Made by a program: the position numbers and the translations under genes. Shown here in pieces: positions 38,129 through 48,293 of a stretch of 64,000 bases of DNA (the first letter of the stretch is position 1; the number at the start of each line of letters is the position of its first letter). This stretch comes from Bryopsis sp. KO-2023 (Eukaryota; Chlorophyta; Ulvophyceae; Bryopsidales; Bryopsidaceae). The DNA lies in assembly GCA_030272585.1 (NCBI GenBank), contig BSYQ01000009.1:5580001-5644000 (forward strand), in the 5' to 3' direction. The notes beneath the pieces were generated by a model, which worked only from the letters and a program-made list of their open reading frames with translations, was not told the origin of the DNA and did not search any database.

Positions 38129-38247
38129 ACAAAAACGTTTGGGGCGCTCTCGCTCCGAGCTCAAGGCGCCCCCATAACTACACCGAAAAGTCATCGTCAT
38201 CTGAAAGGCGGGATCCTGAGTTCGGCTTGTCGTTGCAAAAATACGTA

Positions 38248-38320
38248 GGGGGTGTAGCTCAAATGGCAGAGCGCTCGATTCGCATTCGAGAGGCACGGGG
38301 ATCGATACCCCGCTCCTCCA
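38248..38320 (+). tRNA. tRNA-Ala-CGC: tRNA-Ala(CGC)
   Basis: Copy 4 of the gene at 9362-9434. Confidence 0.96.
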
Positions 38321-39037
38321 GCCCAGCTTATTTGTTGCCTTGGTCAAGAGCCGTTGCTCGTTGGCGGAGTGTGAAAATGCTGTCGTGCAACGGATCCGTT
38401 GTATGTGAGGGGTGAGTGAAGGCCAACGGCTTGAGACGAAAACCAATTTAATAAGAACAACGAAAACCTTTCCCGATTATCGAGGTTCCATTGGGGTAGT
38501 TCATTTCAAAATTTCTGGGAATTTTGGTCGGAAGAGGGTAGGATCGCCCAATTGGTGTTTGGGGAAATTTCGACGTGGAGAGTATATCAACAACTTTGAG
38601 AGAGTATGAGAGAGTTTGGTTAATCTAGGTACTGATACTGAAGGATGAATTCTTTGATTGGAGTAATTGTGTGGAACAATGGTTGCGATAGGGGGGAGTG
38701 GCCCCTCAGGAAAAAATATGTAATTATTGTTATTTCCACGACGACAACAACACCACGCGCCCGAGCCACTATCAACATATCCGTTCCGTCTCACACCGTA
38801 GTGCTCCGTACTCATATCTCGTACTCTATCCTAGAATAAACCCTCCACCAAATCCCACCGTCATCCTCGTCATTCCTACATCTCAATCAAAATCCTCCGA
38901 ACGATCCCACTTTCGTCCTCGTCATTTCTACGTCCTTACCACCCTTTCCGATCGATCACGATCACTCCCATTTGACACAAAGCACCGTCCGCCTCTTTGG
39001 ATCGATGATTTGAGGGATGTTTCTCAGCAATAGGGGT

Positions 39038-39110
39038 CGCCCGAGGAGGGGCTCGAACCCTCGACCACAAGATTAAGAGTCTTGCGCTCTACCGACTGAG
39101 CTACCCGGGC
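39038..39110 (-). tRNA. tRNA-Lys-CTT: tRNA-Lys(CTT)
   Basis: Copy 4 of the gene at 10152-10224. Confidence 0.97.
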
Positions 39111-39216
39111 AGACGAAAAAGTGTTCCGGATCGCCGTCCACGTCCCCCGTCGCTCCGGCCTTGCGTCGCTGAACGCGGTAGGGGTTAGGTGCCTTCGACG
39201 GGGGAGGATTTTTGTA

Positions 39217-39288
39217 TTCGGAGTGGCGCAGTGGAAGCGTGGTGGGCCCATAACCCACAGGTCCCAGGATCGAAACCTGGCTCCGAAA
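39217..39288 (+). tRNA. tRNA-iMet-CAT: Initiator tRNA-Met(CAT)
   Basis: Copy 4 of the gene at 10331-10402. Confidence 0.95.
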
Positions 39289-39356
39289 GGCGTGCGACTC
39301 GTGTCGATGGTCGAAAGAAAGGGTCGTAGCGGAAATTCCGCACCCTTTTTTGCGTG

Positions 39357-39429
39357 GGGGTTGTAGCTCAGATGGTAGAGCGCTTGCTTTGCATGCGAGA
39401 GGCACGGGGATCGATGCCCCGCAGCTCCA
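39357..39429 (+). tRNA. tRNA-Ala-TGC: tRNA-Ala(TGC)
   Basis: Copy 4 of the gene at 10471-10543. Confidence 0.97.
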
Positions 39430-39488
39430 GCCAATTTCGTTCTGAGTGAGGCACAGGGCCCCGAATGATCACCGCGACGGAGTATGAG

Positions 39489-39536
39489 GGTTGCGAGCGG
39501 GAGGTGCGGGGATCGAGGCCCCGCACCTCCGGGCGA
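39489..39536 (+). pseudogene. tRNA-Ala(TGC) 3'-half pseudogene 1
   Basis: Copy 4 of the remnant at 10603-10650. Confidence 0.75.
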
Positions 39537-39590
39537 TTCTGTTTTGAGTGAGGTACGGGCCCCCGAATTATTACCGCGACGGAGTATCAG

Positions 39591-39638
39591 GGTTGCAAGC
39601 GGGAGGTGCAGGGATCGAGGCCCCGCACCTCCGGGCGA
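39591..39638 (+). pseudogene. tRNA-Ala(TGC) 3'-half pseudogene 2
   Basis: Copy 4 of the remnant at 10705-10752. Confidence 0.75.
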
Positions 39639-39841
39639 TTTTGGCGTGGGAGGGCCCAAAACATGTCCTTCTTGTGACCGGGGTCGGTGCGTCGGTGTCG
39701 GGAGGCGCGGGTCGGGTGCTCGAGCCTTCGGGGGGGAGCGTTCTTTCGTGCTCCGGATGGCCGACGATGGGAGTAGATGGGCGTGACGGCGCGATTAATT
39801 TTAAGGTAATGAGTGCATTATAAAATTTATTTAGGGGTGCA

Positions 39842-39918
39842 GGGGGGGGGGCGCGTGACGGCGCGCTTTCTGTAAAGGTATACCGTGGAAAAAATTTTAT
39901 ATGTAGGGGGGGAGGGGG
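39842..39918. repeat. Poly-G tracts, variant
   Basis: Copy 4 of the tracts at 10956-11032. The second tract reads G7-A-G5, with A at 39913; every other copy has G13. Confidence 0.85.
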
Positions 39919-40111
39919 CGCGCAGAAATCGTACGACGCGGACTCGACGAGGGGTCGGACGCGGGCCAAAAAATCTCCAAATCCCCCGAGCACGGCCGAA
40001 ATGGGCCTGTTTTCGCCCGTTTTCCGGGAAGCCACACTCTATTTAAGCCGGAATGCGCTCCCGAACTCGCGACAAGGCCCTTGAACGCGCCTCCCATGGG
40101 TCTCGTGCGCG

Positions 40112-40184
40112 GACCTTGTGGCCAAATGGATAAGGCGTCGGTCTACGAAACCGAAGATTGCAGGTTCGACCCCTGCCAAGGTCG
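40112..40184 (+). tRNA. tRNA-Arg-ACG: tRNA-Arg(ACG)
   Basis: Copy 4 of the gene at 11226-11298. Confidence 0.97.
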
Positions 40185-40263
40185 ACGGACGTCGGGTTTC
40201 GGAGAGCTTCTCCGTCCCGCGACGCGCTCATGTAGCGGCCCGGCCGCTTCGGAAACGTGCGCC

Positions 40264-40336
40264 TCCGTCGTAGTCTAGGTGGTTAGGACATGTGGCTCTC
40301 ACCCACAAGACCCGGGTTCGAGTCCCGGCGACGGAA
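40264..40336 (+). tRNA. tRNA-Glu-CTC: tRNA-Glu(CTC)
   Basis: Copy 4 of the gene at 11378-11450. Confidence 0.97.
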
Positions 40337-40421
40337 TCGTCCGCGCCCTTTTCGCCCCCGTGGAGGCGCCCCCTCCGGGCGTTTCGCGACCAGGAGGGCG
40401 AGGGAGGAGGAGGGAGCGTGA

Positions 40422-40502
40422 GCAACGGTGGCCGAGTGGTCAAGGCGTGTGCCTGCTAAGTACATGGGTTATCCCGCGTGAGTTCGAATCTCACCCGTTG
40501 CG
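40422..40502 (+). tRNA. tRNA-Ser-GCT: tRNA-Ser(GCT)
   Basis: Copy 5 of the gene at 18-98. Confidence 0.97.
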
Positions 40503-40540
40503 ACGATACTGCTTGTCGTTTTGCGACCTGACCGTCACAT

Positions 40541-41359
40541 CGTCCGGCGACCTCGGCCCGTAACGGTGGGACTTGTCCGTGGCCTCCGGCGACCTCGTTC
40601 CGTAGCGATGGGACTTCTCCGTAGTTTCCGGCGACCTCGGCCCGTAGCGATGGGACTTGTTCGTAGCGATGGGACCTCTCCGTAGCCTCCCGCGACCTCG
40701 TCCCGTGACGATGGGACTTCCCCGTAGCCTCCCGCGACCTCGTCCCGTAGCGATGGGACCTCTCCGTAGCCTCCCGCGACCTCGTCCCGTAGCGATGGGA
40801 CTTCTCCGTAGCCTCCGGCGACCTCGTCCTGTGACGATGGGACCTCTCCGTAGCCTCCCGCGACCTCGTCCCGTGACGATGGGACTTCCCCGTAGCCTCC
40901 GGCGACCTCGTCCCGTAGCGATGGGACCTCTCCGTAGCCTCCGCCGACCTCGTCCCGTAGCGATGGGACTTGTCCGTAGCCTCCCGCGACCTCGTCCCGT
41001 GACGACGGGACTTCCCCGTAGCCTCCGGCGACCTCGGCCCGTAGCGATGGGACCTCTCCGTAGCCTCCCGCGACCTCGTCCCGTAGCGATGGGACCTCTC
41101 CGTAGCCTCCCGCGACCTCGTCCCGTGACGATGGGACCTCTCCGTAGCCTCCCGCGACCTCGTCCCGTAGCGATGGGACCTCTCCGTAGCCTCCCGCGAC
41201 CTCGTCCCGTAGCGATGGGACCTCTCCGTAGCCTCCGGCGACCTCGTCCCGTGACGATGGGACTTCTCCGTGGCCTCCGGCGACCTCGTTCCGTAGCGAT
41301 GGGACCTCTCCGTAGCCTCCAGCGACCTCGTTCCGTGACGATGGGACTTCTCCGGAGGT
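40541..41359. repeat. 42-bp minisatellite, large block
   Basis: Copy 5 of the block at 137-955. Confidence 0.95.
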
Positions 41360-41376
41360 TCCCACGCAAAACGGGT

Positions 41377-41450
41377 CGCTCCCTGCAAGGATCGAACTTG
41401 CGACCTTGCGGTTAACAGCCGCACGCTCTAACCAGCTGAGCTAAGGAAGC
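41377..41450 (-). tRNA. tRNA-Asn-GTT: tRNA-Asn(GTT)
   Basis: Copy 5 of the gene at 973-1046. Confidence 0.97.
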
Positions 41451-41549
41451 ACGTTTGTCCGTCGTCGGAAGGGGACGCCGTACGCACGGACGACGACGCG
41501 ACGGCCCGCCGGGTCGCATAGAGGGGTGCGCGAGGCCGAAACGAGCGGG

Positions 41550-41623
41550 GTGCTCGTGGTGTAGCCGGTTATCACGTCAGTCTCACACACTGAAGGCCCC
41601 CGGTTCGAGCCCGGGCGAGCACA
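41550..41623 (+). tRNA. tRNA-Val-CAC: tRNA-Val(CAC)
   Basis: Copy 5 of the gene at 1146-1219. Confidence 0.97.
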
Positions 41624-41664
41624 AGCTATGCGTCGACAGCTTTCGTGTCGCCCCTCCCTCCAAT

Positions 41665-41861
41665 TTCCGTAACGATGGGACTTCTCCGTAGCTTGCGACG
41701 ACCTCTCTTCGTGACGATGGGACTTCTCCGTGGCCTCCGTCGACCTCTTTCCGTAACGATGGGACTTCTCCGTAGTTTCCGACGCCCGTTCCCCGTAACG
41801 ATGGGACTTCTCCGTAGCCTCCGGCCACCTCTTTCCGTGACGATGGGACTTCTCCGGAGGC
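41665..41861. repeat. 42-bp minisatellite, short block
   Basis: Copy 5 of the block at 1261-1457. Confidence 0.9.
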
Positions 41862-41913
41862 TCGGGCACGAGAGAGGTATTTGGGCGCGAGTTTCGGCCA
41901 CCTCATCGAACAA

Positions 41914-41987
41914 GTGCTCGTGGTGTAGCTGGTTATCACGTGAGTCTAACACACTCAAGGCCCCCGGTTCGAGCCCGGGCGAGCACA
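41914..41987 (+). tRNA. tRNA-Val-AAC: tRNA-Val(AAC)
   Basis: Copy 5 of the gene at 1510-1583. Confidence 0.97.
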
Positions 41988-42264
41988 CCCAGTCGCTATG
42001 AGATTGCCTTGGGCCCAATCGAATGACACCGCCAGCGGTGGGGACTTTTTGTCGAGGTAAGTAATGCGTTTGGGTGTGAGTATTGGTTCCGTGAAGTACC
42101 GTGACTTTCCCTGCCTCGATTCCATCAGCATTGCCCGTGCACGCCCCTGATTTTCTCCCTCCCTCGACGGATGGACAACTCTCTCTCACGCCCCCTTCCT
42201 TCATCGCTCTCATCACGTTCCGTTCCACCGGCTCGCGGCCCATCAAAGTGAAGGGTCCATCCAA

Positions 42265-42336
42265 AGGGGACAACCAGGTTCGAACTGGTGGCCTATCGAT
42301 CTGCAGTCGATTGCTCTACCACTGAGCTATATCCCC
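42265..42336 (-). tRNA. tRNA-Cys-GCA: tRNA-Cys(GCA)
   Basis: Copy 5 of the gene at 1861-1932. Confidence 0.97.
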
Positions 42337-42433
42337 ACGCTCACGACATTCCGATTCCGGGGTCGGCTTTTGTCCGCAAGTGCCTCTCCGCACGCACGAC
42401 CATGGCGCGCACGAACGAATCGACAATCGTTTC

Positions 42434-42505
42434 GGCCTAGTGGCTCAATGGTAGAGCATCCGACTCCAGATCGGAAGGTTGCGCGTTCGATTCGCGTCTG
42501 GGTCA
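42434..42505 (+). tRNA. tRNA-Trp-CCA: tRNA-Trp(CCA)
   Basis: Copy 5 of the gene at 2030-2101. Confidence 0.97.
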
Positions 42506-42554
42506 TGGCACGTGTTTGCTTGCCTGCCTGCCCGTAACGTTTTCGTAAATTCTC

Positions 42555-42710
42555 TTAAGTACTGTTTGTCCTCAAGTACTGGGGGTGGGTTAAGTACTAG
42601 GTGCATGTTATGTACTGGGAGCGACTTCAGTACTCGGGGTGAGGTTGTGTATCGGTCAAGGGTTATGCACTAGATGATGCGATCGGTTATGTGTTTTCGA
42701 TATGTTTTTT
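42555..42710. repeat. Degenerate 18-bp AGTACT repeat
   Basis: Copy 5 of the block at 2151-2306. Confidence 0.7.
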
Positions 42711-43046
42711 TTTTGTCGAGGGAATGAGCGTCGATCTCTCACCGTCTTTGTGCCCGCTCCCTTCGATGTTGGTGAAATGAGCGTGGTCGTGTGTGTGTGC
42801 TCGGTTGGAAGTTTGGTTAGACACGGTGGAGGGTTAGGCGAATCGATAATGTTACGGTGTTAGAGCGCTACGGATATGGTCGGGACGGGCGATGGTTACG
42901 ATTCGCTGGGACGAGAACTTCAGACGTTGAACGGAGCATGCAATTGAGCTCTGTTTTGCTGAATGTTGGACCGCTTGCCTCGGATACGAACGTACATTCT
43001 GCCCTCCGCCTTCCATCACGTCCCATCAAGTCCCATCGGGCGAAAA

Positions 43047-43162
43047 GTTGCCGCTGCCGGGTTTCCTGGGACATCCCTGATCCCGGTACTAATCGGCCCC
43101 AACCGTGCTTAATTGGCGAGGTCGGAAGGGATCGCATGTGTTCACGGTGGTATGACGGCAAC
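43047..43162 (-). rRNA. 5S: 5S rRNA
   Basis: Copy 5 of the gene at 2643-2758. Confidence 0.9.
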
Positions 43163-43262
43163 ACGACCTTCTCACGCCCTCCCGCGACAGGTTCCCTTCG
43201 AGGTCGCGTCGCACCCACGCGCACTCATTTCACCCCATCCCGGTCGCCTCCCGTCGTCACCC

Positions 43263-43336
43263 GGCCGAGTAGCTCAGTTGGTTAGAGCGTCGTGCTAATA
43301 ACGCGAATGTCGAGGGTTCGATCCCCTTCTTGGCCA
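43263..43336 (+). tRNA. tRNA-Ile-AAT: tRNA-Ile(AAT)
   Basis: Copy 5 of the gene at 2859-2932. Confidence 0.97.
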
Positions 43337-43445
43337 GCAGGGGGACTCCTGTTTGTGTTTACGGACGTGAGAAACCTCGTGCACGGAGTCGCAAAGTCCG
43401 GGGACTGCTGGGATGCAAGCGACCGGGGTGAGACGAAGGTGACGT

Positions 43446-43518
43446 CACCCGAGGCAGGGATCGAACCTGCGGCCTATCGCTTAGGAAACGATCGCTCTAT
43501 CCACTGAGCTACACGGGC
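43446..43518 (-). tRNA. tRNA-Arg-CCT: tRNA-Arg(CCT)
   Basis: Copy 5 of the gene at 3042-3114. Confidence 0.94.
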
Positions 43519-43760
43519 ATCTCGGAATAGGGATGCAAAAGATCGACAAAACATCGACGCTTCGGGTGATACGTTCATTTTGTAGTACGAGCGTTGTAGT
43601 ACGGGTTAGTACGGGTTCCAGGGTGTGACTTCGGAGACGACTCTCGTAAAATTAAATTCTCCTGTCTTTGTGTCTCAACCACCCTGTGTTCGAGTTGTGT
43701 GTGATAAAACCTGATGTCGGGGGGGCATCGAGGGGCTCATACGAAAGCTTTTGATCGTGA

Positions 43761-43831
43761 GCGTTGATGGTACAGTGGTAGCATACTACCCTGCCACGGT
43801 AGAGACCCGGGTTCGATTCCCGGTCAACGCA
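43761..43831 (+). tRNA. tRNA-Gly-GCC: tRNA-Gly(GCC)
   Basis: Copy 5 of the gene at 3357-3427. Confidence 0.97.
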
Positions 43832-44227
43832 CCACATCATGTGATGACCCACATGATTCTTTCATCTTCGGTCAATAATTTTTGTCGTGAACTGGCTCCC
43901 GCCCCGGGAAGAGAGAGACAGAGTTATACCCCAAAGGGAAAGCGACAAGAACGTCCCTGAAGTGCAGCAAGATGCGCTTCTCCATGCCCCTCGTCTCTAT
44001 TGATTCCGCAGCGTCCAATCCCCATCCCCGACACAAGCAGGCTGCCACAACGTTCCCGTCCCTCATCAGAACAGCATCAAACTACCAGTTCAGAACGAGA
44101 GGATAGCCCGCTCGAGCAGTCAGCACCTAACCCGGATCTTTCGGGAGCTGGAAGTGCATCGTGTCGCTGCCCTGCTCGTCGAATGATCGTTTTGCTGTCC
44201 GATCAAAAGGGGATTTGGCATAATTAT

Positions 44228-44299
44228 CGCCGTTGCCGGGAATTGAACCCGGGTCTCCTGCGTGACAGGCAGGAATACTGACCACTATACTACAACGAC
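44228..44299 (-). tRNA. tRNA-Asp-GTC: tRNA-Asp(GTC)
   Basis: Copy 5 of the gene at 3824-3895. Confidence 0.97.
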
Positions 44300-44418
44300 T
44301 CCATCACGCCCAAAAGTCGAAACGGGGAACCATGTTGGGCCACGTCTCCTACGGCTGGGTCGCATTGTCACCCGAGGGACAACGTTTGTGGAGGGCAATT
44401 TGGGCGATCGAGACATGT

Positions 44419-44425
44419 GCGACTT

Positions 44426-44466
<41 letters not shown>

Positions 44467-44491
44467 TCGTGTTCGATCCACGAAAGTCGCA
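44419..44491 (+). tRNA. tRNA-Phe-GAA: tRNA-Phe(GAA)
   Basis: Copy 5 of the gene at 4015-4087. Confidence 0.97.
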
Positions 44492-44617
44492 CTCGACTAT
44501 GTTGGTCAAATATTCCGACCCTGTTTTTATGCTTTTTTTTCTCTTCCGGACCAGCCGGATGAACGTGACGCTCGGGGAAGAACGGTATATCCGCAAGGAG
44601 GAACTTTTCGAATGAAG

Positions 44618-44689
44618 GGCGCTATAGTGTAGTGGTTATCACATTGGACTCTGAATCCAATGACCCGAGTTCGAATCTCGGTAGTGCCT
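44618..44689 (+). tRNA. tRNA-Gln-CTG: tRNA-Gln(CTG)
   Basis: Copy 5 of the gene at 4214-4285. Confidence 0.96.
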
Positions 44690-44848
44690 CCCAGTTATCC
44701 ATGTGTGGTGGGTTTTTCACGTGGCGGGGTGGGGGAACGTCTTCCTTCTTGAAGGTTTCGGAGAAAAAAACCGAATTCCGCAAAAGACCCGACCAAATTC
44801 GTCCTCCAGAGACGATGAAAGACGCAACCACGCCGAAAAAATCGTGAT

Positions 44849-44921
44849 GGGGATGTAGCTCAAATGGCAGAGCGCTCGCTTAGCATGCGAGAGGTACGGG
44901 GATCGATACCCCGCATCTCCA
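44849..44921 (+). tRNA. tRNA-Ala-AGC: tRNA-Ala(AGC)
   Basis: Copy 5 of the gene at 4445-4517. Confidence 0.97.
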
Positions 44922-45270
44922 CTCATCTATTGAAAATCGTTGCCAAAATTGTTCTTTGAAGTGTGCTTGTTGCCGGAGATGGGCCGTCACTTTGAACACC
45001 AAACCAAACCGGACATGTTCGACAAGTTAGACCGGTCTGGACGGGTTCGACAGGACGGAATATGCCTAGTCCGGTTCGGTTTGTCGAACCTGTCAGGCAT
45101 CTTGTCTAAGAAACTGTCTAGAATTAGTGTGGAACCTGTTTGGACCGATGAATCTGTGTAGACCGATTTTTTTCTTCTCTCAACGGACCGGACCGATCCA
45201 AATCTGTCCGGTCCGGTCTCGTTATGTTGAACCGGTAAACCAGCAATCCGGTTGCTAGCCCGTCTCAGCT

Positions 45271-45964
45271 AGTTAGGAAACTTTAGGAAGTAACGAAACT
45301 CACGCGTTAATTCAGGTTGGTTAGGAAACTTTAGGAAGGAACGAAACTTAAGCGTATCGATTTAGGCTAGTGAAGAAAGTTACGAAACTTAAGCGTCTCG
45401 ATTTGGGTTGGTTAGAGAACTTTGGAAAATAACGAAACTTAAGCGTTTCGATCTAGGCTAGTCAAGAAAGTTACGAAACTTAAGCCATCCGATACAGGTT
45501 AGTTGGGAAACTTTAGAAAGTAACGAAACTTAAGCGTCTCGATTTGGGTTGGTTAGAGAACTTTGGAAAATAACGAAACTTAAGCGTTTCGATCTAGGCT
45601 AGTCAAGAAAGTTACGAAACTTAAGCCATCCGATATAGGTTAGTTGGGAAACTTTAGAAAGTAACGAAACTTGAGCGTCTCGATTTGGGTTGGTTAGAGA
45701 ACTTTGGAAAATAACGAAACTTAAGCGTTTCGATCTAGGCTAGTCAAGAAAGTTACGAAACTTAAGCCATCCGATATAGGTTAGTTGGGAAACTTTAGAA
45801 AGTAACGAAACTTGAGCGTCTCGATTTGGGTTGGTTAGAGAACTTTGGAAAATAACGAAACTTAAGCGTTTGGATTCAGGCTAGTCAAGAAAGCTACGAA
45901 ACTTAAGCCATCCGATTTAGGTTAGTTGGGAAACTTTCGAAAATAACGAAACTTAAGCGTTCCG
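45271..45964. repeat. 141-bp higher-order repeat
   Basis: Copy 5 of the block at 4867-5560. Confidence 0.92.
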
Positions 45965-46026
45965 ACTCAAGTTTGTGGTGACACCATTTCAACTTGAGCA
46001 ATAACAAACCCGTCACGAGCGAGTGG

Positions 46027-46098
46027 TGTTCGCGGGGAGAATCGAACTCCCGTTTCTTGAGCCACAATCAAGTGTCCTGACCACTAGACGACGCGAAC
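46027..46098 (-). tRNA. tRNA-His-GTG: tRNA-His(GTG)
   Basis: Copy 5 of the gene at 5623-5694. Confidence 0.97.
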
Positions 46099-46196
46099 TC
46101 ACGATTGAGAAGGGTGTTGTCGACGTTTCATGCTTGCTCACACACCCAACCTCGTCAAGCACGAACAAATGTCCCATCGAAGATATCTTGAGCGAA

Positions 46197-46270
46197 GCTC
46201 CTTTAGCTCAGTTGGTTAGAGCACCCGTTTAGTAAGCGGGAGGTCCTGAGTTCAACTCTCAGAGGGAGCA
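46197..46270 (+). tRNA. tRNA-Thr-AGT: tRNA-Thr(AGT)
   Basis: Copy 5 of the gene at 5793-5866. Confidence 0.97.
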
Positions 46271-46338
46271 ATAATTGTTTCGTGAGGTAATTTATGGGGA
46301 ATGTATTAAGTAGGAACGCGGTGATCAATTGATCGACC

Positions 46339-46423
46339 CCGACGATAGCTCAGTTGGCAGAGCGGAGGACTGTAATAGAGTTCAGATATCCTTAGGTCGC
46401 CGGTTCGATTCCGGCTCGTCGGA
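46339..46423 (+). tRNA. tRNA-Tyr-GTA: tRNA-Tyr(GTA), with intron
   Basis: Copy 5 of the gene at 5935-6019; intron at 46376-46387. Confidence 0.96.
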
Positions 46424-46496
46424 CGAAGCTGTTCCCGCTCGGATAAATCTGATCCAAATTGCCTCAAAATACGTAACTTGGGCCAAGAAATCGTGT

Positions 46497-46569
46497 GCAC
46501 TCGTGGCGCAATGGATAGCGTATCAGACTTCGGATCTGAGGGTTGCGAGTTCGAGTCTCGTCGGGTGCA
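46497..46569 (+). tRNA. tRNA-Arg-TCG: tRNA-Arg(TCG)
   Basis: Copy 5 of the gene at 6093-6165. Confidence 0.97.
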
Positions 46570-46772
46570 GTATAGTTCTCAATATATACGAGAATATATT
46601 GAATATGTTGTAAAATATATATTTTGGACCAACAAAAGGTTTGGAAGAAAAGACTTGAGACTCAGTACTTAAGAGTTTTGCGCTTTGTAAAATTCAGGGA
46701 TTCGGGGATTCCAAAAGCTTTAGGGTTTTCAGGTTTTTAGTTTTTTTTTGTTTTCTTAGGTTTTTTAGGTTT

Positions 46773-47035
46773 TTTAGGGTTTAGGGTTTAGGGTTTAGGG
46801 GGTTTAGGGTTTAGGGGGTTTAGCATTTAGGGGGTTTAGGGTTTAGGGTTTAGGGTTTTTAGGGTTTAGGGTTTAGGGTTTAGGGTTTAGGGTTTAGGGT
46901 TTAGGGTTTAGGGTTTAGGGTTTAGGGTTTAGGGTTTAGGGTTTAGGGTTTAGGGTTTAGGGTTTAGGGTTTAGGGTTTAGGGTTTAGGGTTTAGGGTTT
47001 AGGGTTTAGGGGTTTAGGGTTTAGGGTTTAGGGGT
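46773..47035. repeat. Interstitial TTTAGGG telomere block
   Basis: Copy 5; 22 perfect units at 46858-47011. Confidence 0.97.
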
Positions 47036-47540
47036 TGGGCGCTAGAACCGTGGAGTCAGGTGTTTAGACTTTGGCGCTTAGAGTTAGGACGTGGGAGTCC
47101 GGAAAGTTAGCCGTTGAGAATTAGGACTTGGGACCTAGGACCTTGAACTTAGAAAAGTTAGGCGATAGAAGTTAAGACTTAGGAATGTTCAACGTTTGGA
47201 GTAAGGACTTCGGACTTTGGACGTTCGAAAGTTTGGTAGTGTCACTTAGGACTTTGGACTTAGGCCTGTAGACTAAGGACTTTGGAGATAGGCCCTAGGA
47301 GCTAGGAAAGCTAGGAAAGTCAGGCGTTTAGACTTCGGACTGACGACTTCGGAATGTTAGGCGTTTGGAGTTAGGACTTTGGACTTTAGTCTTTGGAACG
47401 TTTGGAGTTGGGCCTTCAGACTTGGGGAAGTTACGAGTTGGGGCGTTAGACTTAGGAAGCTTAGGAGTTGGGACATTGGAGTTCGGAAAGATAGGAGTCA
47501 AGGCAGGATCTAGGGAAAGCGGGTGATTAAAAAATCGAGA

Positions 47541-47612
47541 GGGATGTTGGTCTAGTGGTATGATTCTCGCTTAGGGTGCGAGAGGCCCCGGGTTCAATTC
47601 CCGGACATCCCC
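47541..47612 (+). tRNA. tRNA-Pro-AGG: tRNA-Pro(AGG)
   Basis: Copy 5 of the gene at 7130-7201. Confidence 0.97.
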
Positions 47613-47696
47613 TCACTCTTTGTGGGCGATCTCGTGTGTGCCTTGCACGAGCTCGGCAACGTGCATGGCCTCCCGTTAACGAGGAAAGAACGAGAT

Positions 47697-47768
47697 GGGA
47701 TGTTGGTCTAGTGGTATGATTCTCGCTTTGGGTGCGAGAGGCCCCGGGTTCGATTCCCGGACATCCCC
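47697..47768 (+). tRNA. tRNA-Pro-TGG: tRNA-Pro(TGG)
   Basis: Copy 5 of the gene at 7286-7357. Confidence 0.97.
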
Positions 47769-48025
47769 CTTGTGTCTGTTGGGATGGATCCGCAACGAAT
47801 TTCCTGCTTCCCATCAAGAGTCGAGATTCAAGAGTACGCGCCTGCTATGCTTTTTCCTTCCTTTCCTTTTTTTCTTGCCTCTGTGCGCATCTCCCGATGG
47901 AATCATGTTCGTTCCATCATGTTAACGTTCTTTGGGAAAACAACGTTCTGAGATGAGACGGTAGTCCGGAGCATCCACGGATATGGGCGTCAGCGCCCGC
48001 CTCCGATCGAGAGCTTTCTGTGTGA

Positions 48026-48109
48026 GCACAGGTGCCCGAGTGGTCTAAGGGGTTAGACTCAAGTTCTAATGGACGTCAGTCCGCGTGGGTTCAAATCCCA
48101 CCCTGTGCA
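48026..48109 (+). tRNA. tRNA-Leu-CAA: tRNA-Leu(CAA)
   Basis: Copy 5 of the gene at 7615-7698. Confidence 0.97.
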
Positions 48110-48178
48110 ACAGATTTTTTGGGGGCCTTGGCACAATCGGTGACGGATGTGCTCAATCGACTTTCCTTCCGTAACGTG

Positions 48179-48250
48179 GCGTTGTTAGTCCAACGGTTAG
48201 GATACTTGCCTTCCAAGCAAGGGACCCGGGTTCGACTCCCGGACAACGCA
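48179..48250 (+). tRNA. tRNA-Gly-TCC: tRNA-Gly(TCC)
   Basis: Copy 5 of the gene at 7768-7839. Confidence 0.97.
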
Positions 48251-48293
48251 GATGTGAGTTATATCGTTCGAATGTTTTACGTCATGCAACAGG

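Larger units (their letters stand above)
30376..40404 (+). repeat. Tandem array unit, copy 4, 5'-truncated
   Basis: Resumes at unit position 1497 and runs to the unit end. It lacks tRNA-Ser, tRNA-Asn and tRNA-Val(CAC) and the first satellite blocks. It has 22 perfect TTTAGGG units, one more than copies 1 and 2, and a G-to-A change in the second G tract at 39913. Confidence 0.97.
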
